From a cyanobacterium endosymbiont of Rhopalodia gibberula (GTDB lineage Bacteria; Cyanobacteriota; Cyanobacteriia; Cyanobacteriales; Microcystaceae): a stretch of 64,000 nt of DNA. Below are positions 49,091 through 60,275 of the stretch, in pieces. Numbering within the stretch: the stretch's first letter is position 1; each line of letters begins with the position of its first letter. Made by a program: the position numbers and the translations under genes. The notes under the pieces are model-generated. The model ran no database searches. It was given only the letters and a program-made list of their open reading frames with translations, and was not told where the DNA came from. The stretch covers positions 62,001-126,000 of the forward strand of contig NZ_AP018341.1 in assembly GCF_003574135.1 (NCBI RefSeq). The letters are read 5' to 3'.

Positions 49091-49382
49091 TCTAATTTTC
49101 TAATTAATGCGCCAATTTTCAACTATTTATTTACGATTTCTAACTTTACTTTTAATAAAAATAATTATGCTCATAACGTAAAAAGATTGACAAAGTCTCA
49201 TTAGATTTTTAGTGTATAAGTTGAGACAGGTACGTATAAATAGTAAGCTCTTATATATAAGTGGATATTCAATCCATTACATAAGTGTACTAAGTCCAAA
49301 ATTAATTAGCTATGTTTTAGACTAATCAAACGGACTGTGATCTAATTGTTTTTTAACTGTTCTTAATCAATCGTCAATCAAA
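49091..49382. promoter_or_regulatory. ftsQ-ftsZ intergenic region
   Basis: The 292-bp spacer has TTGACA at 49187-49192 and TATAAG at 49215-49220. The spacing of 22 is too long for a standard promoter but could work with an activator. GTCTCA/TGAGAC form a dyad around it. It suggests ftsZ has its own promoter. Confidence 0.3.
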
Positions 49383-50642
49383 ATGACCTCTAGTGAAAAA
49401 TTGATTTCTAGTAATTCGAGTCTTAGTAACACTCAATCTTCCGAAATGTCAAATACAATGGACGATTGTCATGTTCACAATAACAGTCTATTCTTACCTC
49501 AATTGAACGATCCTTCAGAATCTCTTATAGAAGACACCAGGAGCAACAGGATAGTGCCAAATAACGTTGCTAAAATAAAGGTCATTGGCGTTGGTGGCGG
49601 TGGATGTAATGCGGTTAACCGTATGATTGAAAGTTCCTTAACCGGAATTGAGTTTTGGGCCATCAACACTGATGCTCAAGCCCTTGCTCAATCAGCAGCT
49701 CCTCAACGTTTACAAATTGGACAAAAATTGACTAGAGGTCTAGGAGCCGGTGGAAATCCATCTATTGGGACTCAAGCTGCTGAGGAGTCTCGGGATGAAA
49801 TTGCTCACGCTTTAGAAAATACTGACCTTGTCTTTATTACAGCTGGTATGGGCGGGGGAACTGGGACAGGAGCAGCTCCTATCGTTGCTGAGGTAGCAAA
49901 GGAAATGGGTTGTCTAACGGTGGGTGTTGTTACCCGTCCTTTTACCTTTGAGGGACGACGGCGTACTACTCAGGCGGCAGAAGGAGTTAATAATCTACAA
50001 AACAACGTTGATACTCTGATTGTTATTCCTAATAACCAGTTACTACAAGTCATTCCTCCGGATACTCCTTTGCAAGAAGCATTTTTGACAGCTGATAATA
50101 TTCTACGACAGGGGGTACAAGGAATTTCAGATATTATTACAATTCCTGGTTTAGTTAATGTAGATTTTGCGGATGTTAGAGCAGTGATGGCTGACGCAGG
50201 ATCAGCATTAATGGGACTAGGAACAGGTTCAGGGAAGTCCCGTGCTAATGATGCGGCAGTACAGGCGATTTCTTCTCCTCTATTAGAACATTCGATTAAG
50301 GGGGCTAAAGGGGTTGTTTTTAACATTACTGGAGGTAGTGATCTCACCCTTCATGAAGTAACAACAGCCGCTGAAACCATTTTTGAGGTGGTTGATCCCG
50401 AGGCCAATATTATTTTTGGAGCAGTTATCGATTCAGTTTTACAAGGAGAAGTAATAATCACGGTAATTGCGACAGGCTTTAGTGGAGAATCTGACAATGC
50501 AGTTTCAAAAACAGTAAAGAGTACTTCTACACGAAAAGTAAACAACACCTCGACTACCAAAGCTCCTGAGTCAGAATCTCCTAAACCCACAGGGTTAGAT
50601 ATTCCAGACTTTCTTCAACAACGTCGTTTTCCAAAACGTTAG
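49383..50642 (+). CDS. ftsZ: Cell-division GTPase FtsZ
   Basis: The 419-residue tubulin homologue forms the division ring. After a ~60-residue Ser/Asn-rich N-terminal extension typical of cyanobacteria come [15 protein letters not shown] (~71-85), the GTP signature [10 protein letters not shown] (~158-167), the T7 loop with catalytic Asp in [11 protein letters not shown], and the C-terminal linker with the conserved [11 protein letters not shown] peptide that binds partners such as SepF/ZipN. All key residues are present, so the cell keeps its own division ring. Confidence 0.97.
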   Translation: MTSSEKLISSNSSLSNTQSSEMSNTMDDCHVHNNSLFLPQLNDPSESLIEDTRSNRIVPNNVAKIKVIGVGGGGCNAVNRMIESSLTGIEFWAINTDAQALAQSAAPQRLQIGQKLTRGLGAGGNPSIGTQAAEESRDEIAHALENTDLVFITAGMGGGTGTGAAPIVAEVAKEMGCLTVGVVTRPFTFEGRRRTTQAAEGVNNLQNNVDTLIVIPNNQLLQVIPPDTPLQEAFLTADNILRQGVQGISDIITIPGLVNVDFADVRAVMADAGSALMGLGTGSGKSRANDAAVQAISSPLLEHSIKGAKGVVFNITGGSDLTLHEVTTAAETIFEVVDPEANIIFGAVIDSVLQGEVIITVIATGFSGESDNAVSKTVKSTSTRKVNNTSTTKAPESESPKPTGLDIPDFLQQRRFPKR

Positions 50643-53600
50643 TTGCTCTATAAGTGTACTTTGAATGACTTTTATCAAAAGCAATATAATAGCTCCTTTG
50701 AAGTCAATCTTAGAAATATAAAAATTTTAGAAATTTTGGGTCACGTCATAAGTTCACTCTTGCAAAAGATTAACCTAATTAACTTTGTTAAGAAAATTTT
50801 ATTTTTTGCTGCAAAGTCTTCGTGGCTTTACAGATTATTCAGGACTAATTATCTCAACCTTGAGTCGAAAAGGAATAGTAAGAAAGATTAATAATCAATC
50901 AAAGTTGATTAAAAGAAGAATTTATAGATTTGTAAATTTTCAACTACAGGTTTTTTAAACTTGGTATTCTATTGGTTGATTTCATATTATAAGTTCGGTA
51001 TGATCGAAGATTTTTTTGATAGAGAAGATATGTAAAATATCTAATTTTATTAATCTAGAACAGATGATAATATTAGACCGTCTTAGATTTTGAAGATAGA
51101 GTCTTTAAAACTTGACAGTTGTTTTCCTTGAAGAAAAAATAAAGCTGATGTTTAAATGTTGATCAATGTTGTTAAATTTTAGTAATTACTGAGAATAGTT
51201 AGCTTTCTTAAAGCTAAAGTAGGAGTTGCTGACTTTATTTTGAAAATAGCAAATAAATCTAGAAGTATCTAGAAGTCCAGAAACATAAAAAAATTTACTC
51301 GTAATACTTTGTAAGTGATCATTGTCCTCTTGCAAGATTATAGTCAAGATCTCTTTGAGTTTAGTATACAATTTGACATTTGCCAAAAAGTTGGAAATAG
51401 TTTAAACCTTTTAAGGAGTCAAGACTACCAAATTGTTCAAAAAATATACTAATTGTAATAGTTGGCGAAAAGAAGAGAAATGGCAAAGAGATAACTAGGA
51501 TAATTAGGATTATAGTTTGTCTATAACTGTGGGGTATTTGTTTGTTGCTCGATTAGTATTTCTATTACTGAGACTGTTGTCATAGAACGTTTAGATCGTC
51601 GTATTATTTTTATAATAAGTAATTACGAATAGAACAAAAAATTTAAAGACTACAATAACAAACTAAAACAAAACTAGAATACTTTTCCTAATTATTAACG
51701 ATACTATCAGTTATTTTTTAATTTTTCTTTAAGTTAATTAATAAAAATATAATAGTTTAGCAAAAAATACTTAACTTGATCAATTAGTATGAGATGTTTA
51801 TTAATTTAAAGTTCATATATTATATATAGACATATATTAACACTTAAAATTTTTATTCTGACTCTAATTATGGAAAAAAATATTTTTATTTTTTACTATT
51901 ATTTTATTTATCACTATCTATTTTTAATAAATTTTTTAGAGATTTCTAAAGATATAGCTTAATATTCATCAAATAAATCAAGTTATTTTGTGTTTACCAT
52001 TAAACTTTAATGTAATTAAAGTTTAATCATTAGTAGTTTAACATATCTGTAGATATGTAGCCATTAATAGCCCTAACTTTTTATAGCAGTTTATCTTCTT
52101 TTGATATAATTCTATTTTTTTCTAATTAGCTTCAATTTAACTATTTTTTAGTGAAAAACTATATATCTGTCTCGATTTTTAAAAATCTTTTCTCTAACTT
52201 TTTTAATTTTTAACATAAATAGAAAATAATAAGCTCTTATTTTCTAGATTTTATCTTTAACTCTAATAAGAGTATCTAAACTTTTTTAACACATTTTTAT
52301 TTCTCTGTCCAATAAGCAACTTTCAATTCTATATATATTCGCTCATATACTGATATTTATTTTAATTTATGATCTAATTTCTTAAATATCTTATCAGTTA
52401 ATAAATTTTCTCTTTACTTTAAATTATGATTATTGAGATTTTTATCTATATTCTCTTATGATTTACTAGATTTTTTGATAATTTCTATAGTATAGATGTA
52501 ATGTATTATTACACTAAGTTAACTCTTTTTAAGACTCCATCCCTGATTTTATTTAAAAAATAACATTTTAACTTCTTATGTATTCACTTTTTGTTTTAAA
52601 CAAATTAAGTTATTCAACTAAATAAAGTTTTATAGATATAGTTTTGATATAGATCATTTCTTTTTTGTTAAGAATTAGTACTTTTATAACTAGATTGAGT
52701 CTAATTTATTATTGCTAGTTTTTAAACAATTTTATCATAATTAATATAGATAATATAAATCAGACTCTTCCTATCTTATTTAAGATATAAAAATAAGGAA
52801 TAGTTGGTTATTATAAATCCAAATTTTCATTTTTTATTTATTAAATTAAATTTAGTATTTTATATTACAATCACAAATTAAATCAAAATACTAAATATAG
52901 AATAACTTAATTAAAATATAAGATTTAAAATAAAAATACCTATATAAAAACTATAAATTTTAACAATTAAACAACATTATCAACGATAAAATCTGTGTTT
53001 ATATTGTTCTTGTCTACATAAGTATCAAGTATAGTTAGATAAATTAATTTTTTTCATATTTAAAATATTTTATTATAAATATATATGCTTTATTACATAA
53101 ATAATATAAATTTAGTCGAATAAACAAACTCATAGTTATGAAATGGTGATTTAATTTTGTCATATATTTATTGGTTTGTATCAGGTTAAAGTCAACAAAG
53201 ACTAAAAATTTTATCTCTAATTGAGATAGAATACAGATGTGATTATCTCTTGACTCCAATTATCGTTCTATATTAGAGCATTCAAGTTAAAATTTAGGAT
53301 CTTTTTTATCTAAAAAATATATTCATTCATTATTGATATAATTTTAGTTGGTATAGTATATATCGATAATTTTATTTATTCTAAATAATTCATGTGTAAA
53401 ATAATTTTTATTTATTAAATTTCTTCTAAGAAAAAAGCGTATATATAAGGAAATAATTAACAATACAAAAGATGTAGTAAGTTTTAACTGCGTTTTGTTG
53501 ACAATTATCAAGAAGTTATAATAATAATATTTTTCTTTAAAACCTTTTACTTACTATAGTTTAGATAGTCAAATAAGACTAGGATATAAACTACTTAATT

Positions 53601-54225
53601 AAATTTTAAAGTAGCATTTGATAGCTACAGTGTGCCTGTCAATGGAGATAATTTTATCGATGTAGTGCAACAGGGTGTTTATAACAGTTTATTTTTTCTG
53701 GACTCTGCAGATAATTGTTTAGAACCTTAATAAGATCCATATTTAATTGAATCTATTTATATTAAAAACACGTAATTTTAATTAAAAATTAAAAAAATAA
53801 AGTAAGTTAGCAATTCTATGCTAGAAGCAGCATCTCTTAAGGTTTGATGCTATGAATATAAAATAGTGTTTTAATACTTACCAAATTATTTTATACCATA
53901 AATTATTTTCATTAAAGATTTAAAAAATATTGTTATCGAACTTAAAAATTTAAAATACTAATTATAAAATACTATACGAGTCCTCTTTTAAAGATGGTAA
54001 AGATAATTAATATTATTACTTTTACTACTCAAATAACAAGTAGAAGTATTATATATAATACTTCTACTTGTTTTGTTGTCATCCCTAAAAACTGCTTTGT
54101 AAATTCTTTCATACTAAAGTCTTAGATATATTTTGTCAGTTAATTAATTGTTAACTAGTAAATATTGAGTCAGTTTATGTTAGCTTAGATAGTCTACTAA
54201 ATAAAAAAATATTTTTGTAAAAACT
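50643..54225. other. 3.6-kb gene-free spacer, the largest in the window
   Basis: I find no intact gene. An 82-codon frame directly after the ftsZ stop (TTG start) has no family likeness. A plus-strand segment at about 53618-53731 reads FDSYSVPVNGDNFIDVVQQG and then NSLFFLDSADNCLEP before TAA, a probable unidentified gene end. Hairpins occur at 51999-52027 (13-bp arms ATTAAACTTTAAT), 52851-52895 (11-bp arms) and the 38-bp palindrome at 54036-54073. Confidence 0.65.
54036..54073. repeat. 38-bp perfect palindrome, no spacer
   Basis: The arm AACAAGTAGAAGTATTATA (54036-54054) is followed directly by its exact reverse complement (54055-54073), 153 bp before rsmB. Without any loop bases it would form a cruciform or a hairpin with a 4-nt turn. 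Role unknown: terminator for a lost upstream gene or a protein-binding site. Confidence 0.85.
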
Positions 54226-55587
54226 ATGAAAATTTCATCTGAAGGGAGCACAAATTGTCGTCAATTAGCCCTATTAATTCTAAAGGAAATTGAACAACGA
54301 GGAGCTTATACTGATATTGTCCTTGACCACGCTTTTAACCAAACTAATTTCAATCCAAGTGATCGCGCCTTGATCACAGAATTGGTTTACGGCATTGTCC
54401 GACGACGGCGCACCTTAGATGCTTTAATAGATCAGCTAGGCAAAAAATTTGCTCATCAACAACCTCCAAATCTTCGTTTAATACTACATCTTGGCCTCTA
54501 TCAATTGCGCTATCTTAGTCATATTCCCTTATCAGCAGCTGTTAATACCAGTGTTGATCTGGCTAAAGAAAATCAATTACGACCCCTTTCAGGGGTCGTT
54601 AATGGTATTTTGCGTAACTATATCCGTCTGAGTGAGACTAAAATTGATCCTTTGACCTTACCTAATCACCCTGTTGAAAAATTAGGTGTTCTCTATAGTT
54701 TTCCTAATGAGATCATCGAACCTTGGTTGCAGCAATTCGGGGAAGATACTACCGCACAACTGTGTGAATGGTTTAATCAACCTCCTCATCTTGATCTGCG
54801 GATCAATCCTTTGACAACCACTTTAGAAACTGTTGAAGTGCATTTGAAACAAGCTGACATTAAAGTGATGAATCTAAAAGATATTTGTCAAGGATTAAGA
54901 TTAACTGGTAAAATTGGAGCTATTAAAGAATTACCAGGGTTTAAAGAAGGATGGTGGACTGTACAAGACAGCAGTGCGCAATTAGTAACCCATTTACTTG
55001 ATCCTCAACCCTCAGAAGTAATTATTGATGCCTGTGCTGCCCCTGGAGGAAAAACTACCCATATCGCTGAATTAATGCAAGATCAAGGGATAATTTTTGC
55101 TTGTGATCGTACTCCATCAAGATTGAATAAACTACAAGCTAATGCCCAACGATTACACCTAAAGTCTATTAGGATCGTTGCAGGGGATAGTCGTCAATTC
55201 GATCAATTCACTGCAATGGCTGATCGGGTTTTGTTAGATGCTCCCTGTTCAGGACTAGGAACCTTGCATAGACATCCTGACATTCGTTGGCGACATAATC
55301 CCGAAAAAGTCAAAAAACTATCGAAATTACAGCAAGAGTTATTAGAAAAAACGGCAACTTGGGTAAAACCCCGGGGAGTTTTAGTTTATGCTACTTGTAC
55401 CCTTAATTGTTTAGAAAATGAATTGATTATCAAACAGTTTCTTGATACTCATACGACTTGGTATATTGAACCACCATTACCCCATTCGCCTTTGTGTAAT
55501 TGGGTAACCTCATTAGGATGGATAAAAATTTTGCCTCATCAGCATCAAATGGATGGCTTTTTTCTGGTGAAGTTAAAGAAAGGTTGA
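54226..55587 (+). CDS. rsmB: 16S rRNA (cytosine-967-C5)-methyltransferase
   Basis: The 453-residue protein joins an N-terminal NusB-like RNA-binding domain (~10-140, with LVYGIVRRRRTLDALIDQL) to a Rossmann methyltransferase domain. SAM-binding ACAAPGGKTTHIAELM (~272), the DAPCSGLGTLHRHPDIRW motif with one conserved Cys, and YATCTL with the catalytic Cys are all present. It modifies C967 of 16S rRNA. A TerB-domain gene follows 70 bp downstream. Confidence 0.95.
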   Translation: MKISSEGSTNCRQLALLILKEIEQRGAYTDIVLDHAFNQTNFNPSDRALITELVYGIVRRRRTLDALIDQLGKKFAHQQPPNLRLILHLGLYQLRYLSHIPLSAAVNTSVDLAKENQLRPLSGVVNGILRNYIRLSETKIDPLTLPNHPVEKLGVLYSFPNEIIEPWLQQFGEDTTAQLCEWFNQPPHLDLRINPLTTTLETVEVHLKQADIKVMNLKDICQGLRLTGKIGAIKELPGFKEGWWTVQDSSAQLVTHLLDPQPSEVIIDACAAPGGKTTHIAELMQDQGIIFACDRTPSRLNKLQANAQRLHLKSIRIVAGDSRQFDQFTAMADRVLLDAPCSGLGTLHRHPDIRWRHNPEKVKKLSKLQQELLEKTATWVKPRGVLVYATCTLNCLENELIIKQFLDTHTTWYIEPPLPHSPLCNWVTSLGWIKILPHQHQMDGFFLVKLKKG

Positions 55588-55657
55588 AGAACCTGCATGT
55601 ACTTGCAAAGTCCTTCATTATAGGAATAGAAAAAACTGAAAACAATTGTAATTGACC

Positions 55658-56071
55658 ATGAAAAGTGTTCAGAAAAAGAAACAACTCCTCAAGATTTTGA
55701 TTGGTGCTGCTTGGATTGACGGATTAATCCAAAAAGAAGAACGTGATTATTTAAACAAAATGATAGCTGCTCAGGGTCTTGCTGATGATCAAGAAATTGC
55801 TGCTCTTTTATCTGAACTTAAGCCAGTTCAACCAAGTCAATGTTACCAATGGTTAGAAGAATATTTAGGAGGTAATCCTACTACTAAAGATTATCAAAAA
55901 TTACTTGAATCTATTAGTGGTTTAATTTACAGCGATGGTGATGTACAGATACAAGAAGCTCAATTGTTAACTAAATTACAATTGCTGGATCCGTCCCAAG
56001 ATTCTTATAAATCTTCTTTTGAGAAGATACTAAAAACTATTCAAAAATTATATAAAAAGGCTATTAGTTAA
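55658..56071 (+). CDS. TerB-domain protein
   Basis: The 137-residue helical protein resembles the TerB/DjlA-N fold: KKKQLLKILIGAAWIDGLIQKEERDYLNKM at the start and SGLIYSDGDVQIQEAQLLTKL (~88-108) as the second acidic-helix pair, with the D-G-x(2-4)-E spacing typical of this domain. TerB domains are linked to metal binding and membrane stress, but this class in cyanobacteria is uncharacterised. The frame is open from TTG two codons earlier; ATG at 55658 is preferred. Likely cotranscribed with rsmB. Confidence 0.75.
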   Translation: MKSVQKKKQLLKILIGAAWIDGLIQKEERDYLNKMIAAQGLADDQEIAALLSELKPVQPSQCYQWLEEYLGGNPTTKDYQKLLESISGLIYSDGDVQIQEAQLLTKLQLLDPSQDSYKSSFEKILKTIQKLYKKAIS

Positions 56072-58193
56072 AAATTAATTAAGAGTGAAAACTATCGATT
56101 AACAATCTTATTACCGATTATGAAATAAATTTCTTGACTAGAAAAACAACAACTACAGTCTATTAATTTTAATAAAGCTCCATTTTAAACATAATGAAGT
56201 TAACAATTCTCCCAAGTGGTAACCGTTAATATTTAAGACTATAATTGTTGTTTAAAACATCAGGAAATAAAGCCAATTTATTCTTTTAACTCTCTTTTAA
56301 TTTTAGGTTAAAAGAGAGACTTCTATTGGCAATCAGTTGAGAAAATTGTTAGTAGATACAGTTCCAAATATTTCGATTTATCAAATGTTCAGTTTAATAA
56401 ATATTTTTGAGTTGATCGTTAATTGTTTTCATCCAAAAACACTTATAGAAGTTAAATCCTGTTAATCAGTTTCACTAACTTTTACTTTATTTTCTGTTGA
56501 CAATAAGTAATTATCTATATTTTCCGAAAATTGAAAATTTATTACTTAAATTTTTGCATAAGCTTAGAAACAATTTTACGGTTGAATGTATTCTCTGAGG
56601 TTAATTTAAAAACCAATAATTTACTGCAATTGTTTATAATTAGATTTGACTCAAATTATTAACACTATTACACAAGATTTTGGACTTATCCAATCTAAGT
56701 CTTTAAAAACTCGGTAGGCTTTACTACAAGACTGATAAAAAATCTCTATCGAAGTAGAAATTATAAAAATAATTCGTCCTAATTCATGTAATTTTTTCTT
56801 GCCAAAAATATAAACTTCACAAAATGATTGTCATTGACTAGATTAGGAAATTCTTTTATATATGTAACATGTTAAATCTTTTAAAGATCCGATATTATCG
56901 CCAATAAAAATTAATTATAATTGACATATATTCACTCATTTTTAAACAAAAATTGTAACTTTTTTTAAAAATTTTTATTGGAAATAAAATAACATAATGA
57001 CAACGCTATTGTAATTTTTGATATAAGTACTCTAACGTATCAAACACTTTGGTAATTTTAAGATAAAACTTTATATCTAAAATATTAAATATAAACAAAA
57101 ACTGTTTTTAGTATATAGCTTTTAGAGCCATTTTACCATCTTTTAGATAGTTTAATTATCGAGATAATTTGCAATATTGATAATTTATCTATCTATTAGA
57201 TGACGACTTTGGGGAAAGAATTAATAAGTAATTTCTGTCTATTCTAGAGATTTATAGACAAAATAATTACTTATTGTTTGAGAATTAAAAATATCTTTTA
57301 CCTTCTTTTTTATCTGATATATCTTTTCGAAGACTAGGAATACTTTTACAACTTTCTTTATCTTAACTTTTTCTTTTAGAAAATATCTTTACCGTGGCTT
57401 ATATCGGCTAGGTTTTTATCTATTGTTCCTTTATGTTTAAGTTTTCTGTTGCTCTTTTTTTCCCTTTATAGTCTAACTTCTTATTAATCTGTTTCATGAC
57501 ATAAGATATGTACGCTACTATTTAAGTATTAAGAAGTATTTTCTTTATAAGATATTTATACAGCATCTGCAAATTTATACTGATTTATTTAAATCCAAGC
57601 TAGAAGATCTACTATTACTTCTTCATTTTTTTAAAAAACTATAGATTCTTGACTTCAAATATCCATAGCACAACGCGAGAATATCAGTACAGTTTTACAA
57701 TTAAATAAGAAGTAGTAATATATTTAAGTAAGTGCTATCTTCTTACATTAAGACTTTATACTTATAACTTATGTTAAAAAGTCATGAGCATAACATAAAA
57801 AAAGATACAAAAATATGAGATTGCATGTATCTAAGCTAACAACAATCTACACTCAACGCTAATAGAATGAGGATTAGCCACTTTTACATCGTAAATATTA
57901 ATCACTTGAGTGATAAAATAAAGTGATGAACTAAGTAAAATTTATTAAAAATTTTTAATCGCCATTATTATATGTTCTCTGTAGTAAAATAATTTTTAGT
58001 TTTTTCTAAAAAAAATATTTTATATTGTAATTTTATGAGAGATAATCTGGACTTAGATTAATTAAATTTTTATTGTTTTTTTAGATAAAATCTAAGAGAA
58101 CTATTATTATTTATAATAAAAATTTACTATTTCACTATCCTTGTCATTCTTAAGTGAAAAAAATCTAGAAAGTTAATCTAAACTAAATTATAT
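56072..58193. other. 2.1-kb spacer with faint fossil
   Basis: A 10-bp hairpin (TCTCTTTTAA, 56291-56300/56308-56317) may terminate the TerB gene. Around 56646-56795 the plus strand reads DLTQIINTITQDFGLIQSKS, then LKTR, stop, ALLQD and SIEVEIIKIIRPNSC, a probable dead gene I cannot name. A hairpin at 57223-57275 has AATAAGTAATT arms and an ATAGACA inner stem. The rest shows nothing. Confidence 0.5.
57223..57275. repeat. Hairpin with interrupted ~20-bp stem
   Basis: Left arm 57223-57242 (AATAAGTAATTTCTGTCTAT) pairs with right arm 57254-57275 with a small bulge. No gene lies within 900 bp. Confidence 0.6.
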
Positions 58194-59336
58194 ATGACTA
58201 AATTTCATCCCTCTGATCCTAAACTACTGCACAAACTTAATTTAGAAGAGGAAGATTATTTTGACTACTTCTATGATAAACCGGGTAGTGAACCAGGTAC
58301 CCTTAACATTGAACCAAATGCCAAACCATCGCGTATTGTTTTAATAGACTATGACAAAATCCATGCTGTTCACAAGGTAGATGTCATTCCCAAAGCTCTA
58401 ATTCCTTATTTAGGTAGTAATACAGTTTCTTGGATGGATGTTCAAGGATTAGGCAGCGAAATAATTCTTAAACAAGTCGGAAAAATTTTTAAACTTCATC
58501 CTCTGCTACTTGAAGATGTAGTAAATGTTCCCCAACGCCCCAAAGTAGAAGACTATAATGGGCAATTAATGATTATCGCTCAAATGGTATTTTCTAAACC
58601 TAGTGAAGAAGGATTTGCAAGTGAACAAGTGGGATTTGTTTTAGGACAAGGCTATCTTTTAACTTTTCAAGAAACACAAATTGAAGATTGTTTTGATATA
58701 GTTCGTAATCGTATTTATACCAATCAAGGAAAAGTTCGTCAGACCGGACCTGATTATTTGACTTATTTGTTATTAGATTCGATTATAGATAGTTATTTTC
58801 CTGTCTTAGAAAAATATGGTGATCGCATAGAAGCTTTAGAAGATCAACTGGTTGTAAGACCTCAAAGTAGTTATTTAGAAGAAATATATGCTGTGCGACG
58901 GGAATTATTAGCCTTGCGGCGAGCTATTTGGCCTTTACGTAATGTTACAGATTTATTAGTAAGAGGAGAGAGTTCTTTAATTCAACCAGAGATAAAAATC
59001 TATTTCCGCGATTGTTACGATCACGTTATTCAACTACTCGATATTGTAGAGACTTATCGGGAACTTGCCTCAAGTTTAATGGATGTTTATTTATCCTCGA
59101 TGAGCAATAGAATGAACGAAATAATGCAAGTTTTAACAGTTATTTCTACGATTTTTATTCCTCTAACTTTTATTGCAGGAGTTTATGGTATGAACTTTGA
59201 ATATATGCCAGAACTTAATTGGCGTTGGAGTTATATTACTTGTCTAGGTTTGATGGTAACTGTTGCGACAAGTTTAGTCTTTTTCTTTTGGCGGCGGGGA
59301 TGGTTTGACTCATTTTATAATTTTAAAAAAGATTAA
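58194..59336 (+). CDS. corA: CorA-type magnesium/cobalt channel
   Basis: The 380-residue protein has a large cytoplasmic N-terminal domain, a long stalk helix (from ~205 on, containing EKYGDRIEALEDQLV) and two C-terminal membrane helices (~318-338 and ~350-370). The selectivity motif YGMNF lies between them, followed by an acidic MPELNW loop. CorA pentamers admit Mg2+ and related ions. The gene stands alone between two empty spacers. Confidence 0.95.
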   Translation: MTKFHPSDPKLLHKLNLEEEDYFDYFYDKPGSEPGTLNIEPNAKPSRIVLIDYDKIHAVHKVDVIPKALIPYLGSNTVSWMDVQGLGSEIILKQVGKIFKLHPLLLEDVVNVPQRPKVEDYNGQLMIIAQMVFSKPSEEGFASEQVGFVLGQGYLLTFQETQIEDCFDIVRNRIYTNQGKVRQTGPDYLTYLLLDSIIDSYFPVLEKYGDRIEALEDQLVVRPQSSYLEEIYAVRRELLALRRAIWPLRNVTDLLVRGESSLIQPEIKIYFRDCYDHVIQLLDIVETYRELASSLMDVYLSSMSNRMNEIMQVLTVISTIFIPLTFIAGVYGMNFEYMPELNWRWSYITCLGLMVTVATSLVFFFWRRGWFDSFYNFKKD

Positions 59337-59649
59337 ATCAATTGATATAAATAAACAATAAAGTCTATTTAATCATTACAGCTATATTTTTTTAGCTAAA
59401 TATTGGTGACTCCTTAATGCTTCTAGACAATACTAAGTTATATAAATTTAAATAAATTTAAAATATAAAAGTGTTTGCCAAAGGGTAATCGCTAGATGAT
59501 GGTATTTTATCTAAAAATTTATAAAACAGAATTAGAAGAGAGAAAAATATTGAAGTTAACTAACAATCCATAATTTTTTTCACGACAAAAATAAAAGTAA
59601 CAACACTATATTACAAGTTCAAAAGAATGAAAAGTTGATAAAATTGCAT

Positions 59650-59699
59650 ATCTGGTATTATTTTTATAATGAAATCATTTTATAAAAAAAATACCAGAT
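59650..59699. repeat. Hairpin, 20-bp stem with one mismatch
   Basis: The arms 59650-59669 (ATCTGGTATTATTTTTATAA) and 59680-59699 pair with one mismatch around a 10-nt loop, 314 bp after the corA stop. It could be a late corA terminator. Confidence 0.65.
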
Positions 59700-59730
59700 A
59701 AATAATCTAGAAAAGAAAAAGATTGTAGTA

Positions 59731-59754
59731 GTTGTCTAGTTGTCTAGTTGTCTA
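59731..59754. repeat. Triple tandem octamer gttgtcta
   Basis: Three exact head-to-tail copies of gttgtcta are present. Such short tandem repeats change copy number by slippage. Confidence 0.85.
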
Positions 59755-60001
59755 AAAGTTGAATAAAAATAACTTGGAAAACAACAATAAAGAACTTTAA
59801 AAATTTTTCAAAACAAGGTTTAATAAACATTAACTATCTAAAAATTTTTAAAGTGTGCTATAAATAAAATGCTGAAAATAGAAAAAGATAAAAGTTAACA
59901 CAATAATCATCCATATACTAAAAAGAATAAATTAATACTTTAATTCTTTTTTAAAAAAATCTGTTCATACTAAGTATGTTAGTTAAAGCTATATCAAAAC
60001 A

Positions 60002-60193
60002 GTGAGAAAAAAAGATTATCTCTGTAGAAAATGGTGTAGAACAGAAGTTTGTGAAATCGCCGGAAAAATATTTGAAGATAAAAATGATTTAGCCAAGGCA
60101 GTCAAACAAAATCCTACTCGAAAAAGTTATCCTAAAAAATCTAAATTAGAGCAATACAAATTTAGCTCTGCTTTTAAAAAGATAGAGCTATAA
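60002..60193 (+). CDS. Small basic ORF of doubtful reality
   Basis: A 63-codon frame with GTG start encodes a Lys-rich peptide containing CRKWCRTEVCEIAGKIF and NDLAKAVKQNPTRKSYPKK. Codons look a little more coding-like than the flanks. No family is recognised and there is no good ribosome-binding site. It may be the end of a lost gene. Confidence 0.25.
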   Translation: MRKKDYLCRKWCRTEVCEIAGKIFEDKNDLAKAVKQNPTRKSYPKKSKLEQYKFSSAFKKIEL

Positions 60194-60262
60194 AATAATT
60201 AACGTTTATTCAAAGTCACTTAACTATTTATTCACAACGAAAACTTTATAACTAAAAAATAG

Positions 60263-60268
60263 TACACT
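60263..60268 (+). promoter_or_regulatory. -10 box of rnpB
   Basis: TACACT lies 7 nt before the predicted 5' end of the RNase P RNA at 60276. No convincing -35 hexamer is present. Confidence 0.4.
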
Positions 60269-60275
60269 AAACATA

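Larger units (their letters stand above)
59337..60275. other. 939-bp spacer upstream of rnpB
   Basis: It contains a hairpin (59650-59699), a triple 8-bp tandem repeat (59731-59754), a 63-codon GTG-initiated frame (60002-60193) of unknown reality, and the rnpB promoter region. Confidence 0.6.

Noticed and set aside
50643-50891. 82-codon frame directly after the ftsZ stop
   Set aside because: TTG start at the stop junction, no family likeness, AT-driven composition. Read-through of ftsZ is not suggested because the ftsZ C-terminal peptide is complete.
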